Shown here: positions 50,961 through 60,913 of the stretch, one piece after another
Numbering within the stretch: position 1 is the first letter of the stretch
Layout: the number at the start of each line of letters is the position of its first letter
DNA from: CAYMAZ01 sp964388575
Lineage (GTDB): Bacteria > Bacteroidota > Bacteroidia > Bacteroidales > DTU049
Assembly: GCA_964388575.1 (NCBI GenBank)
Contig: CAYMAZ010000011.1
Location: 1 to 64,000, forward strand
DNA: 64,000 nucleotides
Direction: 5' to 3'
Program-made: the position numbers and the translations under genes
The notes under the pieces: generated by a model
Told to the model about the DNA's origin: nothing
The model's database searches: none
What the model saw: only the letters and a program-made list of their open reading frames with translations

Positions 50961-52364
50961 CTATAACAGGCTTTCATCAATCTGATAAGGAGCAATGTGT
51001 TCAGGTTTGCAATGAAGTATACACTGATCGCAACTTGAAAGTTCACCCTTCAGGCGCCGGTGCACCATATTCTCAGTACGAGTCTGCAATCTTTCAACCC
51101 TGATCTTTCTGACAACTTCGTCAGCAAAAGCATACATCATCAGCAAACGTGCATTTTTTTCACAAATTCCGCGCTGACGCAGATAAAACATTGAGTCAAG
51201 ATCGAGCTGTCCGGTTGTAGAACCGTGACTACACCGCACATCATCATTGTAGATTTCAAGGAAAGGTTTACTTATGACACTTGCCTGATCAGTCAGAAGG
51301 ATATTCTTGTTCGACTGAAACGCTTCGGTTTTCATTGCACCTTCAGCAACAAAGATATGACCTGTAAACACTGAACTGGCTTCTTCATCAAGAATCCCCT
51401 TAAAAGTCTGACGACTGAAGCAGTTGGGCGCATAATGCCTCACAAACAACTGATTATCTACATGTTGTGTTTTGTCAATCAGATAAAGCCCGGATAAATC
51501 AGCATTTGCCTCAGTGCCATTCAAATTCACGACAAATTCATTTCTGATGGATCCTGCATTAAACGTAATCATATTGCTATGCAACTGCCCCTGTGATTCA
51601 ATATTAAAAAAAGATGTATTGATCATTGAAGAGCTGAGGTCTTTATTCTGAAGCTTATAATGGTCAAGTTTGGCATTTTCGCCAATAAAGAACTCAGTGA
51701 CTGAATTTTTAAAGGAATTCTTATCTTCCAGTGAATCATCACATTGCAAAAAAGTCAGGCTGCTGTTTTTCTCAAGTACAATCAGGTTTCTTGTCTGGAC
51801 AAACAGTCCATCCCTGTGCATGATAAGGTTCACCAATTGCATGGGTGTATCACAATGAATGTTTTCAGGAACATAAATAAACAAACCGTCAGATGCCAGT
51901 GCTGCGTTCAAAGCTGTCAAGCCATTATAGGTTGCAGTTTCTGATTTGCTCCAAAACTTTTCAATAAGATCGGGAAACTCCATAAGTGCCTGTTTGATAC
52001 TTCCGGCTATGATTCCGTTATCCATGCGGGTCAGTGGACTTGAATCGTACAGATTATGACCGTTGTAATTGGCAAAGAAAAGTGTTTCAAAATTGTGAAT
52101 TTCACATTTAAAAACGTTGTTCACATCAATGGAACGATCGATCTGTATATCATTGCTGAATTTATATTCAGGCTGAAGGATTTTTCCCAGATCTGTTCCC
52201 TTCCAATATTCCATAGCAGTTGACGGGAATCCGTTTTCTTTAAAAAAATCCAATGCCTTATTACGCTCAGATTGAACATAATCAGGAAAACCTAAATGAT
52301 CACCATTCAGTCTGTCGTACAACTTCAACAAGTTATCAGTTAATACTTGTATGTTCTGATTCAT
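50961..52364 (-). CDS. sufD: Fe-S assembly scaffold protein SufD
   Basis: 467 residues, the last gene of sufBCD. SufD pairs with SufB and SufC to build iron-sulfur clusters in the cytoplasm. The N-terminal helical part has ALDFFKENGFPSTAMEYWKGTDL. The beta-helix core ends in NDDVRCSHGSTTGQLDLDSMFYLRQRGI, the conserved SufB/SufD C-terminal block with Cys and His. An AGGAGAAA ribosome-binding site precedes the ATG, and sufC ends 9 bases upstream. Full length. The cassette region with the broken GxxExxY gene lies just past its 3' end. Confidence 0.96.
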   Translation of the reverse strand: MNQNIQVLTDNLLKLYDRLNGDHLGFPDYVQSERNKALDFFKENGFPSTAMEYWKGTDLGKILQPEYKFSNDIQIDRSIDVNNVFKCEIHNFETLFFANYNGHNLYDSSPLTRMDNGIIAGSIKQALMEFPDLIEKFWSKSETATYNGLTALNAALASDGLFIYVPENIHCDTPMQLVNLIMHRDGLFVQTRNLIVLEKNSSLTFLQCDDSLEDKNSFKNSVTEFFIGENAKLDHYKLQNKDLSSSMINTSFFNIESQGQLHSNMITFNAGSIRNEFVVNLNGTEANADLSGLYLIDKTQHVDNQLFVRHYAPNCFSRQTFKGILDEEASSVFTGHIFVAEGAMKTEAFQSNKNILLTDQASVISKPFLEIYNDDVRCSHGSTTGQLDLDSMFYLRQRGICEKNARLLMMYAFADEVVRKIRVERLQTRTENMVHRRLKGELSSCDQCILHCKPEHIAPYQIDESLL

Positions 52365-52373
52365 GAGTTTCTC

Positions 52374-53120
52374 CTAATTAATTTCCTTTATCCAGTTATA
52401 CCCTTTTTCTTCAAGTTCGAGAGCCAACTCTTTGCCTCCTGATTTCACCAATTTTCCATCATATAAAATATGAACATAATCTGGAACGATATAATCCAGT
52501 AGCCTCTGATAATGGGTGATTACAATTGTTGCATTATCCGGTCTTTTCAATTTATTGACACCATTGGCAACAATACGGAGGGCATCAATATCAAGTCCTG
52601 AATCAGTTTCATCCAGAATTGCCATCTGAGGTTCAAGCATAGCCATCTGAAAAATTTCATTTCGTTTTTTCTCACCTCCTGAAAATCCTTCATTTACAGA
52701 ACGGTTGGTTAAAGAAGTACTCAATTCAACAAGTTCCTGCTTTTCACGCATCAATTTCAGAAAATCAGCTGAAGTAAGTTCAGGTTGTCCGCGATACTTT
52801 CGAACTTCATTAATTGCAGTTTTCATAAAATTAACCATGGAAACACCCGGAATTTCAACAGGATATTGAAAGCCAATGAATAACCCTTCACGTGCACGAT
52901 CTTCTATAGACATATCTAGAAGGTTATGTCCTTTGTAAATCACTTCGCCATCATCAACATTAAACAAGTCACGACCAGCCAAAACCTGTGCAAGTGTGCT
53001 TTTTCCGGTTCCGTTCGGACCCATGATCGCATGAATCTCACCGGGTCTCACATCAAGATTGAAGTTTTTCAGAATATTTTTACCGTTGACTGAAACTTTT
53101 AAATTTTTTATGTGTAACAT
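52374..53120 (-). CDS. sufC: Fe-S assembly ATPase SufC
   Basis: 248 residues from the ATG at 53120 (MLHIKNLKVSVNGK). The longer frame to 53177 would overlap sufB and lacks family similarity. ABC ATPase motifs: Walker A GPNGTGKST, signature FSGGEKKRNEIFQ, and Walker B with the Asp-Glu-Thr typical of SufC (MAILDETDSGLDIDALR). It drives conformational changes of the SufB-SufD scaffold. Located between sufB and sufD in the standard sufBCD order. Confidence 0.97.
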   Translation of the reverse strand: MLHIKNLKVSVNGKNILKNFNLDVRPGEIHAIMGPNGTGKSTLAQVLAGRDLFNVDDGEVIYKGHNLLDMSIEDRAREGLFIGFQYPVEIPGVSMVNFMKTAINEVRKYRGQPELTSADFLKLMREKQELVELSTSLTNRSVNEGFSGGEKKRNEIFQMAMLEPQMAILDETDSGLDIDALRIVANGVNKLKRPDNATIVITHYQRLLDYIVPDYVHILYDGKLVKSGGKELALELEEKGYNWIKEIN

Positions 53121-53169
53121 ATCTTTTTCTTTAAACTTATTTTTACTTTGTACTTTTTTAACTTTTAAA

Positions 53170-54615
53170 CTACCCAACGCTCCCTTCCAGACTTATACTC
53201 AGAAGTTTTTGTGCTTCAACAGCAAACTCCATCGGCAGTTTCTTTAAAACCTCTCTGGCATATCCGTTTACAATGAGTCCGATTGCATCCTCCATTCCAA
53301 TACCACGTTGCAGGCAGTAGAACAACTGATCATCTGAAATTTTTGAAGTTGTGGCTTCATGCTCAACAATAGACGATCTGTTATCAACCTGTATGTATGG
53401 AAAAGTATGTGCCCCACAGGTATCTCCCATGAGCAAAGAGTCACATTGGGTGAAATTGCGGCTTCCAGTTGCTGCTTTACCAATTCTTACCAGTCCGCGA
53501 TACGCATTATTGCTTTTCCCGGCTGAAATTCCCTTTGAAATGATTGTGCTGCTGGTATTTTTTCCAATGTGGATCATTTTAGATCCCGTATCTGCCTGTT
53601 GATGATTATTTGTCACTGCCACAGAATAAAATTCACCGACAGAATTTTCTCCAAGTAAAATACAGCTAGGATACTTCCATGTAATCGCACTCCCTGTTTC
53701 AACCTGGGTCCATGAAATTTTTGAGTTCTTTCCTTTACAGATTCCCCGTTTTGTCACAAAATTATAGATGCCTCCTTTTCCCTGTTTATCTCCAGGAAAC
53801 CAGTTCTGTACTGTTGAATACTTCACTTCTGCATTGTCCATAGCTACAATTTCAACAACTGCAGCATGAAGCTGATTTTCATCACGCATTGGGGCTGTAC
53901 ATCCTTCCATATAACTCACATAAGACCCTTCGTCAGCAATGATGAGTGTACGCTCAAACTGACCGGTATTACGCGCATTAATACGAAAATATGTGCTCAA
54001 TTCAATTGGGCAACGCACACCTTTCGGTATGTAACAGAATGAACCGTCGCTAAAAACTGCTGAATTGAGAGCTGCATAATAATTATCACTAAATGGAACC
54101 ACCGAACCGAGATACTTTTTCACTAGGTCAGGATGATGCTGAACTGCGTCACTCATTGAACAAAAAATCACTCCGTGGTCAGCAAGAGTTTCCTGCATGG
54201 TTGTTTTTACGGATACACTGTCAAATACTGCATCCACAGCCACGCCACTCAGCATTTTCTGTTCTTCAAGCGGAATTCCGAGTTTATTAAATGTATCTAT
54301 AAGTTCAGGATCTACTTCATCCAAAGATTTGAGTTCAGGTTTATTCTTTGGTGCAGCATAATAAATGATATCCTGAAAATCAATTTCAGGGATGCTCAGA
54401 TGACCCCACTTCGGATGAACCATTTCTTTCCATTTTCTGAAAGCCCGAAGTCTGAATTCGAGCATGAACTCGGGTTCATTCTTTATTTCTGAAATCTTAC
54501 GAACAACATTTTCATCCAATCCTTTTGGAAAATAGTCCATTTCAATTTCCGTTGTAAAGCCGAATTTATATTCATTTTCAATGACTTCCGGAATTATGTT
54601 ATTTTCTTCATTCAT
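53170..54615 (-). CDS. sufB: Fe-S assembly scaffold protein SufB
   Basis: 481 residues, first gene of sufBCD. Conserved blocks: EPEFMLEFRLRAFRKWKEM near the N-terminus, PKGVRCPIELSTYFRIN, YMEGCTAPMRDENQLHAAVVEI, and the C-terminal NFTQCDSLLMGDTCGAHTFPYI with the Cys region near the assembly site. SufB carries the nascent cluster. No iscR-like regulator, sufS or sufE lies nearby in the window. A TAATTTTG -7 box (minus strand, 54655-54662) is 39 bases upstream of the start. Confidence 0.97.
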   Translation of the reverse strand: MNEENNIIPEVIENEYKFGFTTEIEMDYFPKGLDENVVRKISEIKNEPEFMLEFRLRAFRKWKEMVHPKWGHLSIPEIDFQDIIYYAAPKNKPELKSLDEVDPELIDTFNKLGIPLEEQKMLSGVAVDAVFDSVSVKTTMQETLADHGVIFCSMSDAVQHHPDLVKKYLGSVVPFSDNYYAALNSAVFSDGSFCYIPKGVRCPIELSTYFRINARNTGQFERTLIIADEGSYVSYMEGCTAPMRDENQLHAAVVEIVAMDNAEVKYSTVQNWFPGDKQGKGGIYNFVTKRGICKGKNSKISWTQVETGSAITWKYPSCILLGENSVGEFYSVAVTNNHQQADTGSKMIHIGKNTSSTIISKGISAGKSNNAYRGLVRIGKAATGSRNFTQCDSLLMGDTCGAHTFPYIQVDNRSSIVEHEATTSKISDDQLFYCLQRGIGMEDAIGLIVNGYAREVLKKLPMEFAVEAQKLLSISLEGSVG

Positions 54616-55037
54616 GATTACTATTTTAATTTATTCCATATAAGAATTGAAATGCAAAATTACAAAATATTCCATAAAAATATTTACTGATTTCAATAGG
54701 ATGCAAATCTTTAAAAAAAATTGACATTTGAAAAACTGAATCTCAGGCAAAAAATAAAGCGACGTTTTTTAAATCGAACATCTGATTCAAATAAAATATT
54801 TTCAACATACTTGAAGTACCCATTTTGCTGATAATCTGAATCATACAACGCTCAATGTTAATAATTTATTTGCAAATACAACTAAAAACTGTAATTTTAA
54901 CAAAAAAAAGTATAAAAAAATATAAAAATTCAAATTTTATTTATATTTTTGCTGGCAATAAATTGCTTTTAATCTATAAACTTATTCCATAAAAAGATAT
55001 TTTTTTACTACAAGAAATAATTTAAAAAATTGACAAA
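54616..55037. other. 422-base AT-rich divergent spacer between sufB and the histidine kinase gene
   Basis: It holds a TAATTTTG -7 box for sufB on the minus strand (54655-54662) and TATTTTTG on the plus strand (54944-54951) as a candidate -7 box for the kinase. No RNA gene, small ORF or clear inverted repeat is visible elsewhere in it. Confidence 0.5.
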
Positions 55038-58000
55038 ATGATACATGAAGTATATAAAACCATTGTTCAGGAAGCTCCATATGGTTTTAGTATGTTTCAA
55101 ATCATTTCAAATGATTTGAACAAACCGTATCATTTTCGATGTACTGAAATTAATTCTGCTTTTGAGAAAATATCGGGAATTCAAGCCGAACAGATTATAA
55201 ATCATGGAGCATCCGATGTTTTTAGCCGGATGTTTCAGGATGGTTTTGACTGGAACATTCTTTTTTTAGAAGTTCTCAGTAAACACAAACAGGAAGAGAT
55301 TAAGAAATTCCATACAACTCTGAATCAGTGGGTTAACATAATTATTCAACCCATCAATAATCAATATATCTGTGCAATTTTATACACAGGACATGAGTTT
55401 GAAAAAGAAGAACATATTATCAATCAGCCTGTTAAACAAGAATCACTGACTGATGTTGCTGGTTTTTCACTAAATGAGGAGGGTAAAATAACAGAAGTTG
55501 ACCAGCATTGGAGCCAGTTATTCGGATACACTCTTGAGGAAGTTTCAGGCCGCTGGTTCGGGGTATTTATTCATCCTGAACACATCGATGACTTTATTCA
55601 ATGGTTTAACAAACTAAAATATTCAGGCAAGCTTGACAAAGAACTGAAAATTAATACTCGGACTGGTGACAACAGTTTGTTTCACTTCAGTGGTATGGTC
55701 ATTTCTAAAGATGACAATCAGACCATCAGTATTGTATGCCGGATGGAGAGAAAGCCTGAAACAGATGTATTTCATTATAATCAGGAAGAAGCAATAAATG
55801 TTGTTCCTGAGAATCAAACAAATGAGATCAAGGAACAAAATGAACCAAAAGGTATTCAATTTCAAAATGATGTTGAACCTCATCCTGAGTCCCATCATAA
55901 AGAACAACAATTTTCGTCATCCCTAGATTTAGAGTTCCTGAAAGAAATTACCCGAAATATTCCGATTCTTATTGCAATTACTGATTCTGAAGGAAATTTT
56001 GAGTTTACAAGTAAATCTTACGATATTTTAGGAAAACAGTCCGGCAGTTTGAAAGGAAAAAATTTCGCTGAGCTCATTCACCGGGATGAAAAAAATGATA
56101 TTGGTCTGATTCTGAATGATCTCAACAAACATCCTGATTCCATCCGTACAATAGAGTTACGCTATCAGTCTCCCGACGGCAATTATATATCTTATGAAAC
56201 AACCATTCATAGTGTTGTTTTGACTGAAAACGAACCACAATTCATTATCACTTCAGTAAATCTTTCTGAACGAAAAAACGCCCAGATCTCTTTACGCACA
56301 AGTGAAGAAAAATTTCGCAGACTTGTTGAACATTCTCCGGATATCGTTTACAGTTATTCATCAATACATGGAAGAAGGTTTCATTCTTCAAAGGTTCTTC
56401 ATGTTATCGGGTATTCAACTGAGCAATTGCATAGTGACCCCTCTTTGTGGAGAACTTTAATCCATCCGGACGATCAGGCAATATTTGACAGAGCACTTGC
56501 CGCTACAGAAACAGGTCATGCACTGAATATTGAATACCGCATCAAAGATGCAACAGATCAGTGGAAATGGATTTATGACCGCAGCATTCATATTCACTAT
56601 AGGTATGGAGAGACTCTGATCGAGGGTCTTGCCATGGACATTACAGATCGCAAACAGGCTGAAGAGCAATTGCAACTAACCAAAGATACCTACGTGGGAA
56701 TTTTCAATTCCCTCACTGAAGCAATCTTTATTCAGGACGAGTCAGGGTCATTCATTGATGTCAACAAAGGGGCAATGTTAACTTACGGTTACGAAAGAAA
56801 AGAGCTCATCGGTAAATCCCTTCTTTCACTAGCTGCTCCTGAAATGAACGACTTTGAGCAGATAAAACAAATTCTGAAGGATGTTTTTCTGACCGGAAAA
56901 TCAGAACAGATTGATTTCTGGGGAATTCGTAAAAACAGAGAAATTTTTCCAAAAGATGTCATCATCAATAAAGGGAATTACTTTGGTCAGAACATTCTGA
57001 TTATCACAGCCAGGGATACTTCCGAACGAAAACAGGCAGAAAAAAAATCCTTTGAGCATAATCTTTTTGTTTCTTCTCTTATGAAGGCTGTTCCTGTTGC
57101 TGTTTTTTACAAAGACCTTAATGGTAAGTTCATTGATTGTAATGATATTTTCACAGAGATTACGGGCCTGAAGAAAGAAGATATATTAGGCAAAACTGTC
57201 AGTGATATTTGGGAGAATGATATTTCTGAATATTTTATGAGTAAGGATAAGGAACTTCTTTCATCTTCAGATTACATCATGTATGAGCACATTGTGAAAA
57301 ACAGAAATGGAGAAATCATCCCCGTAATTCTGACAATAGATTTTTTTAATGATTCGGAAGGAAATAAAGCAGGAATAGTTGGAGCTGTCATTGACATCCG
57401 GAATCAAAAAAAAGCCGAAGATGAACTCAAGAAAGCTAAAGAACAGGCTGAAAACAATGATCGACTGAAATCTGCTTTTCTTGCCAATATGAGTCATGAA
57501 ATTCGGACTCCAATGAACGGAATTCTGGGATTTACAAGTTTGCTCAAAGAACCGCTCGGACCAGGAGAAAACCAGAATGAATACATTGAAATTATAGAAC
57601 AGAGCGGGCAAAGAATGCTTGGCATTATAAATGATTTAATCAACATTTCAAAGATTGAAGCGGGTCAGATGGATGTTTCGATTACAGACATCAACCTCAA
57701 CGAACAGCTTGAATATCTTTTCACTTTTTTCCTGCCTGAAGCCCAGAAGAAAGGAATTCAACTCTTTGTTTATACTCCACTTTCTGATCAGAATGCCAAT
57801 ATTCAAACTGATAAAGAAAAAGTTATTGCCGTATTAACCAATCTTATCAAAAATTCAATCAAGTTCACTGACAAAGGAAGTATTGAGTTTGGTTATGAGA
57901 TGAAAGATTCAGACATCAGGTTTTTTGTTAAAGACACAGGCATGGGTATTCCCAAAGAGAAACAAAAACAGATTTTTGAACGTTTTGTACAGGCACAAAA

Positions 58001-58586
58001 AAATCTACCCGGCAACAGGGAGGGAGTTGGTCTTGGGCTTTCAATCTCAAAAGCTTATGTAGAATTGCTTGGAGGTAAAATCTGGGTTGAATCCGAGAAA
58101 GGCATTGGAGCTTCATTCTTCTTCACAATTCCAGTTTCCATTGCCGAAAGTGTCGTTAATGATGAAGACCAGGGAGTTGAATCTCATAAAAAAGAACTCA
58201 AAACAAACAAACTGCATGTGCTGATTGTTGAAGATGACAACATCTCATCATTTTTGCTTACAAAAATTATTGAAGACATATCTGTCAAAATCCATCACGC
58301 ACAATCTGGCGATGAGGCAATTCAGATTTTCAAATCTCATCCTGAAATTAATCTAATACTTATGGACATCAAACTACCTGGAATGGATGGTTACGAAACG
58401 ACACGCCATATCAGAAAAATCAACAAAGATGTCATCATCATTGCACAAACAGCATACGCTCAAAAAGAGGATAAGAACAAATCATTCGAGGCTGGGTGTA
58501 ATGAGCACATTACTAAGCCTTTAAATTCCACAACAATCATTAATACAATAAACAGACTGTGTGCTGAAAAGGATTATTCCAATTGA
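55038..58586 (+). CDS. Multi-PAS hybrid histidine kinase with receiver domain, no membrane segment
   Basis: 1182 residues. Six PAS-like units can be traced: about 1-125, 140-245, 300-415, 425-540 (with RRLVEHSPDIVYSYSS and IHPDDQ), 550-665 and 675-795. Then HisKA with H820 in MSHEIRTPMNG, an HATPase_c domain (NLIKNSIKFTDKG, DTGMGIPKEKQ, GVGLGLSISKAYVELLGG), and a C-terminal receiver domain (1058-1178) with phospho-acceptor D1110 in LMDIKLPGMDG. No hydrophobic helix is present, so it is a cytoplasmic sensor, perhaps of redox state or a small molecule. No output regulator is adjacent, so its partner is unknown. Confidence 0.95.
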   Translation: MIHEVYKTIVQEAPYGFSMFQIISNDLNKPYHFRCTEINSAFEKISGIQAEQIINHGASDVFSRMFQDGFDWNILFLEVLSKHKQEEIKKFHTTLNQWVNIIIQPINNQYICAILYTGHEFEKEEHIINQPVKQESLTDVAGFSLNEEGKITEVDQHWSQLFGYTLEEVSGRWFGVFIHPEHIDDFIQWFNKLKYSGKLDKELKINTRTGDNSLFHFSGMVISKDDNQTISIVCRMERKPETDVFHYNQEEAINVVPENQTNEIKEQNEPKGIQFQNDVEPHPESHHKEQQFSSSLDLEFLKEITRNIPILIAITDSEGNFEFTSKSYDILGKQSGSLKGKNFAELIHRDEKNDIGLILNDLNKHPDSIRTIELRYQSPDGNYISYETTIHSVVLTENEPQFIITSVNLSERKNAQISLRTSEEKFRRLVEHSPDIVYSYSSIHGRRFHSSKVLHVIGYSTEQLHSDPSLWRTLIHPDDQAIFDRALAATETGHALNIEYRIKDATDQWKWIYDRSIHIHYRYGETLIEGLAMDITDRKQAEEQLQLTKDTYVGIFNSLTEAIFIQDESGSFIDVNKGAMLTYGYERKELIGKSLLSLAAPEMNDFEQIKQILKDVFLTGKSEQIDFWGIRKNREIFPKDVIINKGNYFGQNILIITARDTSERKQAEKKSFEHNLFVSSLMKAVPVAVFYKDLNGKFIDCNDIFTEITGLKKEDILGKTVSDIWENDISEYFMSKDKELLSSSDYIMYEHIVKNRNGEIIPVILTIDFFNDSEGNKAGIVGAVIDIRNQKKAEDELKKAKEQAENNDRLKSAFLANMSHEIRTPMNGILGFTSLLKEPLGPGENQNEYIEIIEQSGQRMLGIINDLINISKIEAGQMDVSITDINLNEQLEYLFTFFLPEAQKKGIQLFVYTPLSDQNANIQTDKEKVIAVLTNLIKNSIKFTDKGSIEFGYEMKDSDIRFFVKDTGMGIPKEKQKQIFERFVQAQKNLPGNREGVGLGLSISKAYVELLGGKIWVESEKGIGASFFFTIPVSIAESVVNDEDQGVESHKKELKTNKLHVLIVEDDNISSFLLTKIIEDISVKIHHAQSGDEAIQIFKSHPEINLILMDIKLPGMDGYETTRHIRKINKDVIIIAQTAYAQKEDKNKSFEAGCNEHITKPLNSTTIINTINRLCAEKDYSN

Positions 58587-58588
58587 TT

Positions 58589-59500
58589 TCAGAGTTCTTC
58601 ACACAAGCCATCATAGGCTTCAATAGAGTTTTTGAATATTTCTCTGGCTTCAAATATTAGAGGAGAAACATCTCTGTAACGGCTTGAAAAATGTCCGATG
58701 ATGAGCCTTCCAGCTCCTGATTGTTTAGCTATCATGGCAGCCTGCCGGGCTGTGCTATGAAATTTTCGTTCTGCATTTTCCGATTGATCATCTGCAAAAG
58801 AGGCTTCATGATATAGCAATGACACATTTTGTATTAAAGGGATGATTGAGTCTTCATACGCAGTATCAGAACAATAAGCATAAGACCTTGATACAGCAGG
58901 AATACGAATAATGGAATCGTTTGAATATCTTGTTCCTTTTTCATCTATAAAATCTTCTCCTGCAAGTATTCTTGAATACCATTCAACCGGGATGTTGTGC
59001 TGCTCTGTAAATTCCTTTCTGATATTACGTGCTCTTTTCTTCTCCTGGAATAGAAAGCCACATGTTGGTATTCTGTGTTTCAGCGGAAAAGAAGTGACAG
59101 TAACATGTTTGTCATTATGAATTGTTTGAGGCTTCTCATTGCTGAGAAAATGATAGTTCAGTTTAAAGGACAATGCTGTTGAAGCAGCATTAAGTTGAAG
59201 ATTAATAATTTCCTTCAAGTCGGGAAAACAAAAAATATTCAGATCGCGTTTTCTGTTATATAAGTGCATTGAGTTAATCAGCCCAATCAGTCCGAAATAA
59301 TGATCACCATGCAAATGAGAAATAAAAACATGATTGATTTTACTCATAGGAATCTGATATTTCATCATTGAAATCTGAGCACCTTCTCCGCAGTCAATCA
59401 AATACAAATGCTCATGTACATTGAGTACATGAGCACTTGTAAGCCGTTCAGTTGTAGGTTTTGCTGATCCTGAACCTAAAATTGTGACGGCAAATTTCAT
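58589..59500 (-). CDS. rnz: Ribonuclease Z
   Basis: 303 residues, metallo-beta-lactamase fold. Zinc site H62/H64/D66/H67 in SHLHGDHYFG, LIDCGEGAQ upstream of it, SDTAYEDSIIPLI and the C-terminal IIGHFSSRYRD with its His. It trims the 3' ends of tRNA precursors in the cytoplasm. Length is typical of the short bacterial form. It starts 5 bases after the stop of a T9SS protein gene on the same strand, and converges with the histidine kinase gene with 2 bases between the stops. Confidence 0.96.
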   Translation of the reverse strand: MKFAVTILGSGSAKPTTERLTSAHVLNVHEHLYLIDCGEGAQISMMKYQIPMSKINHVFISHLHGDHYFGLIGLINSMHLYNRKRDLNIFCFPDLKEIINLQLNAASTALSFKLNYHFLSNEKPQTIHNDKHVTVTSFPLKHRIPTCGFLFQEKKRARNIRKEFTEQHNIPVEWYSRILAGEDFIDEKGTRYSNDSIIRIPAVSRSYAYCSDTAYEDSIIPLIQNVSLLYHEASFADDQSENAERKFHSTARQAAMIAKQSGAGRLIIGHFSSRYRDVSPLIFEAREIFKNSIEAYDGLCEEL

Positions 59501-59505
59501 TCCTG

Positions 59506-60240
59506 TTATCTGGAAATATTCAGTTTTTTTGTAATGACAATATCTCCGTTACTTATTTTGTAGAAATACATTCCCGGAGGATATTGTTTTAAAGGAATTG
59601 TCAAATTATTTAATCCTGGAGATATTTGATGCTTGGACTCTGCAATGAGAGTTCCAACAAGATTATAGAGTGTAAAACTGAGATTTTCATGACCTGGTGA
59701 AAATACTTCTACGGTTGTGTACTCATTAGCAGGATTTGGAAATGCCTTCTGAACAGAAAATTGTTGATTTGTATAGGGAACTACAGATGAAGGCTGCATA
59801 TCAATTTTATAAAACTTTACAGTGTCTGCCACACTCATGGGTAATCCCTGAAAGTTTCCATTTGCAGACAAAGCAATCTGAATATTGTGAACTCCTTCAA
59901 CATTGGTTACCCCTTGAATTATAAGACATCCTTTCTGACCCCCAAGCCAGAAATTGTTTGGTGCATCTGTTTCCCATGTAAGTCCGGCAGGCAATCCCAA
60001 AACATTGACGACACCTATTGAATCAATTTGTACCGTCATGCTCATAAAAATTGTATCTGTTGGAATCATCGCTGAAATCACAGCCTGATAATTCTGACCG
60101 GCAATTCCTGGTGGAAGATTTGTGGCACTATCTGGACTGAATCCTGGTGTGTTTAGAGACGGATCCGGAGTACAGGGTTGTGATAATGCAACAAATGAAA
60201 TTACAACAAAGAAAACAGTTGAAAATAATATTCTTTTCAT
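59506..60240 (-). CDS. Secreted protein with T9SS type A sorting domain, function unknown
   Basis: 244 residues. A signal peptide ends VALSQ. Residues about 22-150 form a beta-rich domain with no recognised family (FSPDSATNLPPGIAGQNYQAVISAM suggests a cadherin-like or 'putative Ig' start). The C-terminal sorting domain (about 160-244) has FPNPANEYTTVEV and YPPGMYFYKIS. Export by T9SS is expected. It sits 5 bases upstream of rnz, an unusual partner. A complete Bacteroidetes promoter precedes it at 60260-60289. Confidence 0.82.
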   Translation of the reverse strand: MKRILFSTVFFVVISFVALSQPCTPDPSLNTPGFSPDSATNLPPGIAGQNYQAVISAMIPTDTIFMSMTVQIDSIGVVNVLGLPAGLTWETDAPNNFWLGGQKGCLIIQGVTNVEGVHNIQIALSANGNFQGLPMSVADTVKFYKIDMQPSSVVPYTNQQFSVQKAFPNPANEYTTVEVFSPGHENLSFTLYNLVGTLIAESKHQISPGLNNLTIPLKQYPPGMYFYKISNGDIVITKKLNISR

Positions 60241-60259
60241 ACGAATTGGATTTATTATA

Positions 60260-60289
60260 CAAAATTAATACTTTTTTTTAAGATTACAA
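60260..60289 (-). promoter_or_regulatory. Bacteroidetes-type promoter for the T9SS protein-rnz unit
   Basis: The minus strand has TTG (60287-60289), a 19-base spacer and TAATTTTG (60260-60267), 19 bases before the ATG at 60240. Confidence 0.65.
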
Positions 60290-60520
60290 TTGAATTCGTC
60301 TAAAAAAATCTCACAAAACGATAATGAAGATTTTTAACTGAAATACAGATTTCAAAATAATTCATTCCTTAAGGCTGTCCCCTATGTTATAAAGAAATGA
60401 TGATCCTGATGTTCGTGAAGAAAAGGAACAAATACATTTTTTCTTATGTCTCCTGTTCATAGAACAATGTTAAAATCTGATAAAACAATCTACACAGTTA
60501 TTCAGCATTAATCCAGTAAT
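60290..60520. other. Gene-free spacer
   Basis: I see no ORF, RNA gene or repeat between the promoter at 60260-60289 and the rpmH terminator. Confidence 0.6.
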
Positions 60521-60556
60521 CAAAAAAAAGGAAGCGAACCTCATTCCCTTCCTTTT
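60521..60556 (-). terminator. Intrinsic terminator after rpmH
   Basis: A perfect 9-bp stem on the minus strand (AAAAGGAAG from 60548-60556 with CTTCCTTTT ending at 60526) is followed by more T. It lies about 70 bases past the rpmH stop. Confidence 0.75.
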
Positions 60557-60623
60557 ATCATATCACACTGAGATTTTTTGCAAACAGTTGTCTCAGCGCA
60601 CAGTACTTTTTTATATCAATAAA

Positions 60624-60782
60624 CTATCGTTTATGTAATTTTTCGTCAGAAACAGACAATCTTTTTCTGCCCTTTGCTCTTCTTCTCGCTAAAACACTGC
60701 GACCGTTAACAGATGACATACGTTTGCGAAATCCGTGTTTATTTCTTCTTTTCCGTAATGATGGCTGAAATGTTCTTTTCAT
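60624..60782 (-). CDS. rpmH: 50S ribosomal protein L34
   Basis: 52 residues, too short for most ORF scans. The start MKRTFQPSLRKRRNKHGFR is diagnostic of L34, and the very basic middle (RRRAKGRKRL) is normal. The Bacteroidetes form is a little longer than E. coli L34 (46), ending in SVSDEKLHKR. L34 is part of the large ribosomal subunit. In many bacteria rpmH is next to rnpA and dnaA, but here it stands alone with its own promoter (60805-60835) and terminator. Confidence 0.95.
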   Translation of the reverse strand: MKRTFQPSLRKRRNKHGFRKRMSSVNGRSVLARRRAKGRKRLSVSDEKLHKR

Positions 60783-60804
60783 TGTTCTTCGTGTATTGGG
60801 AGTG

Positions 60805-60835
60805 CAAAATTAGTAATTTTTTTTATGTTTCCAAA
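60805..60835 (-). promoter_or_regulatory. Consensus Bacteroidetes promoter for rpmH
   Basis: On the minus strand TTTG (60832-60835), 19 bases, TAATTTTG (60805-60812), then 22 bases to the ATG. It is the same sequence pair and spacing as at rplM. Confidence 0.75.
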
Positions 60836-60913
60836 TATTTTTACAAAAAAACTTTTGGGCCTGAAGTAAAGTGTTTTTTAAAAAGCAAGTAAACCATATA
60901 AAAAAGTTTTCTT

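Noticed and set aside
53121..53177. Longer SufC start at 53177
   Set aside because: It would overlap sufB and adds a basic leader with no family similarity. MLHIKNLKV at 53120 matches SufC starts.
60568..60596. CTGAGA/TCTCAG inverted repeat as a third family B element
   Set aside because: Only a 6-bp stem is shared and the flanking conserved block is missing.
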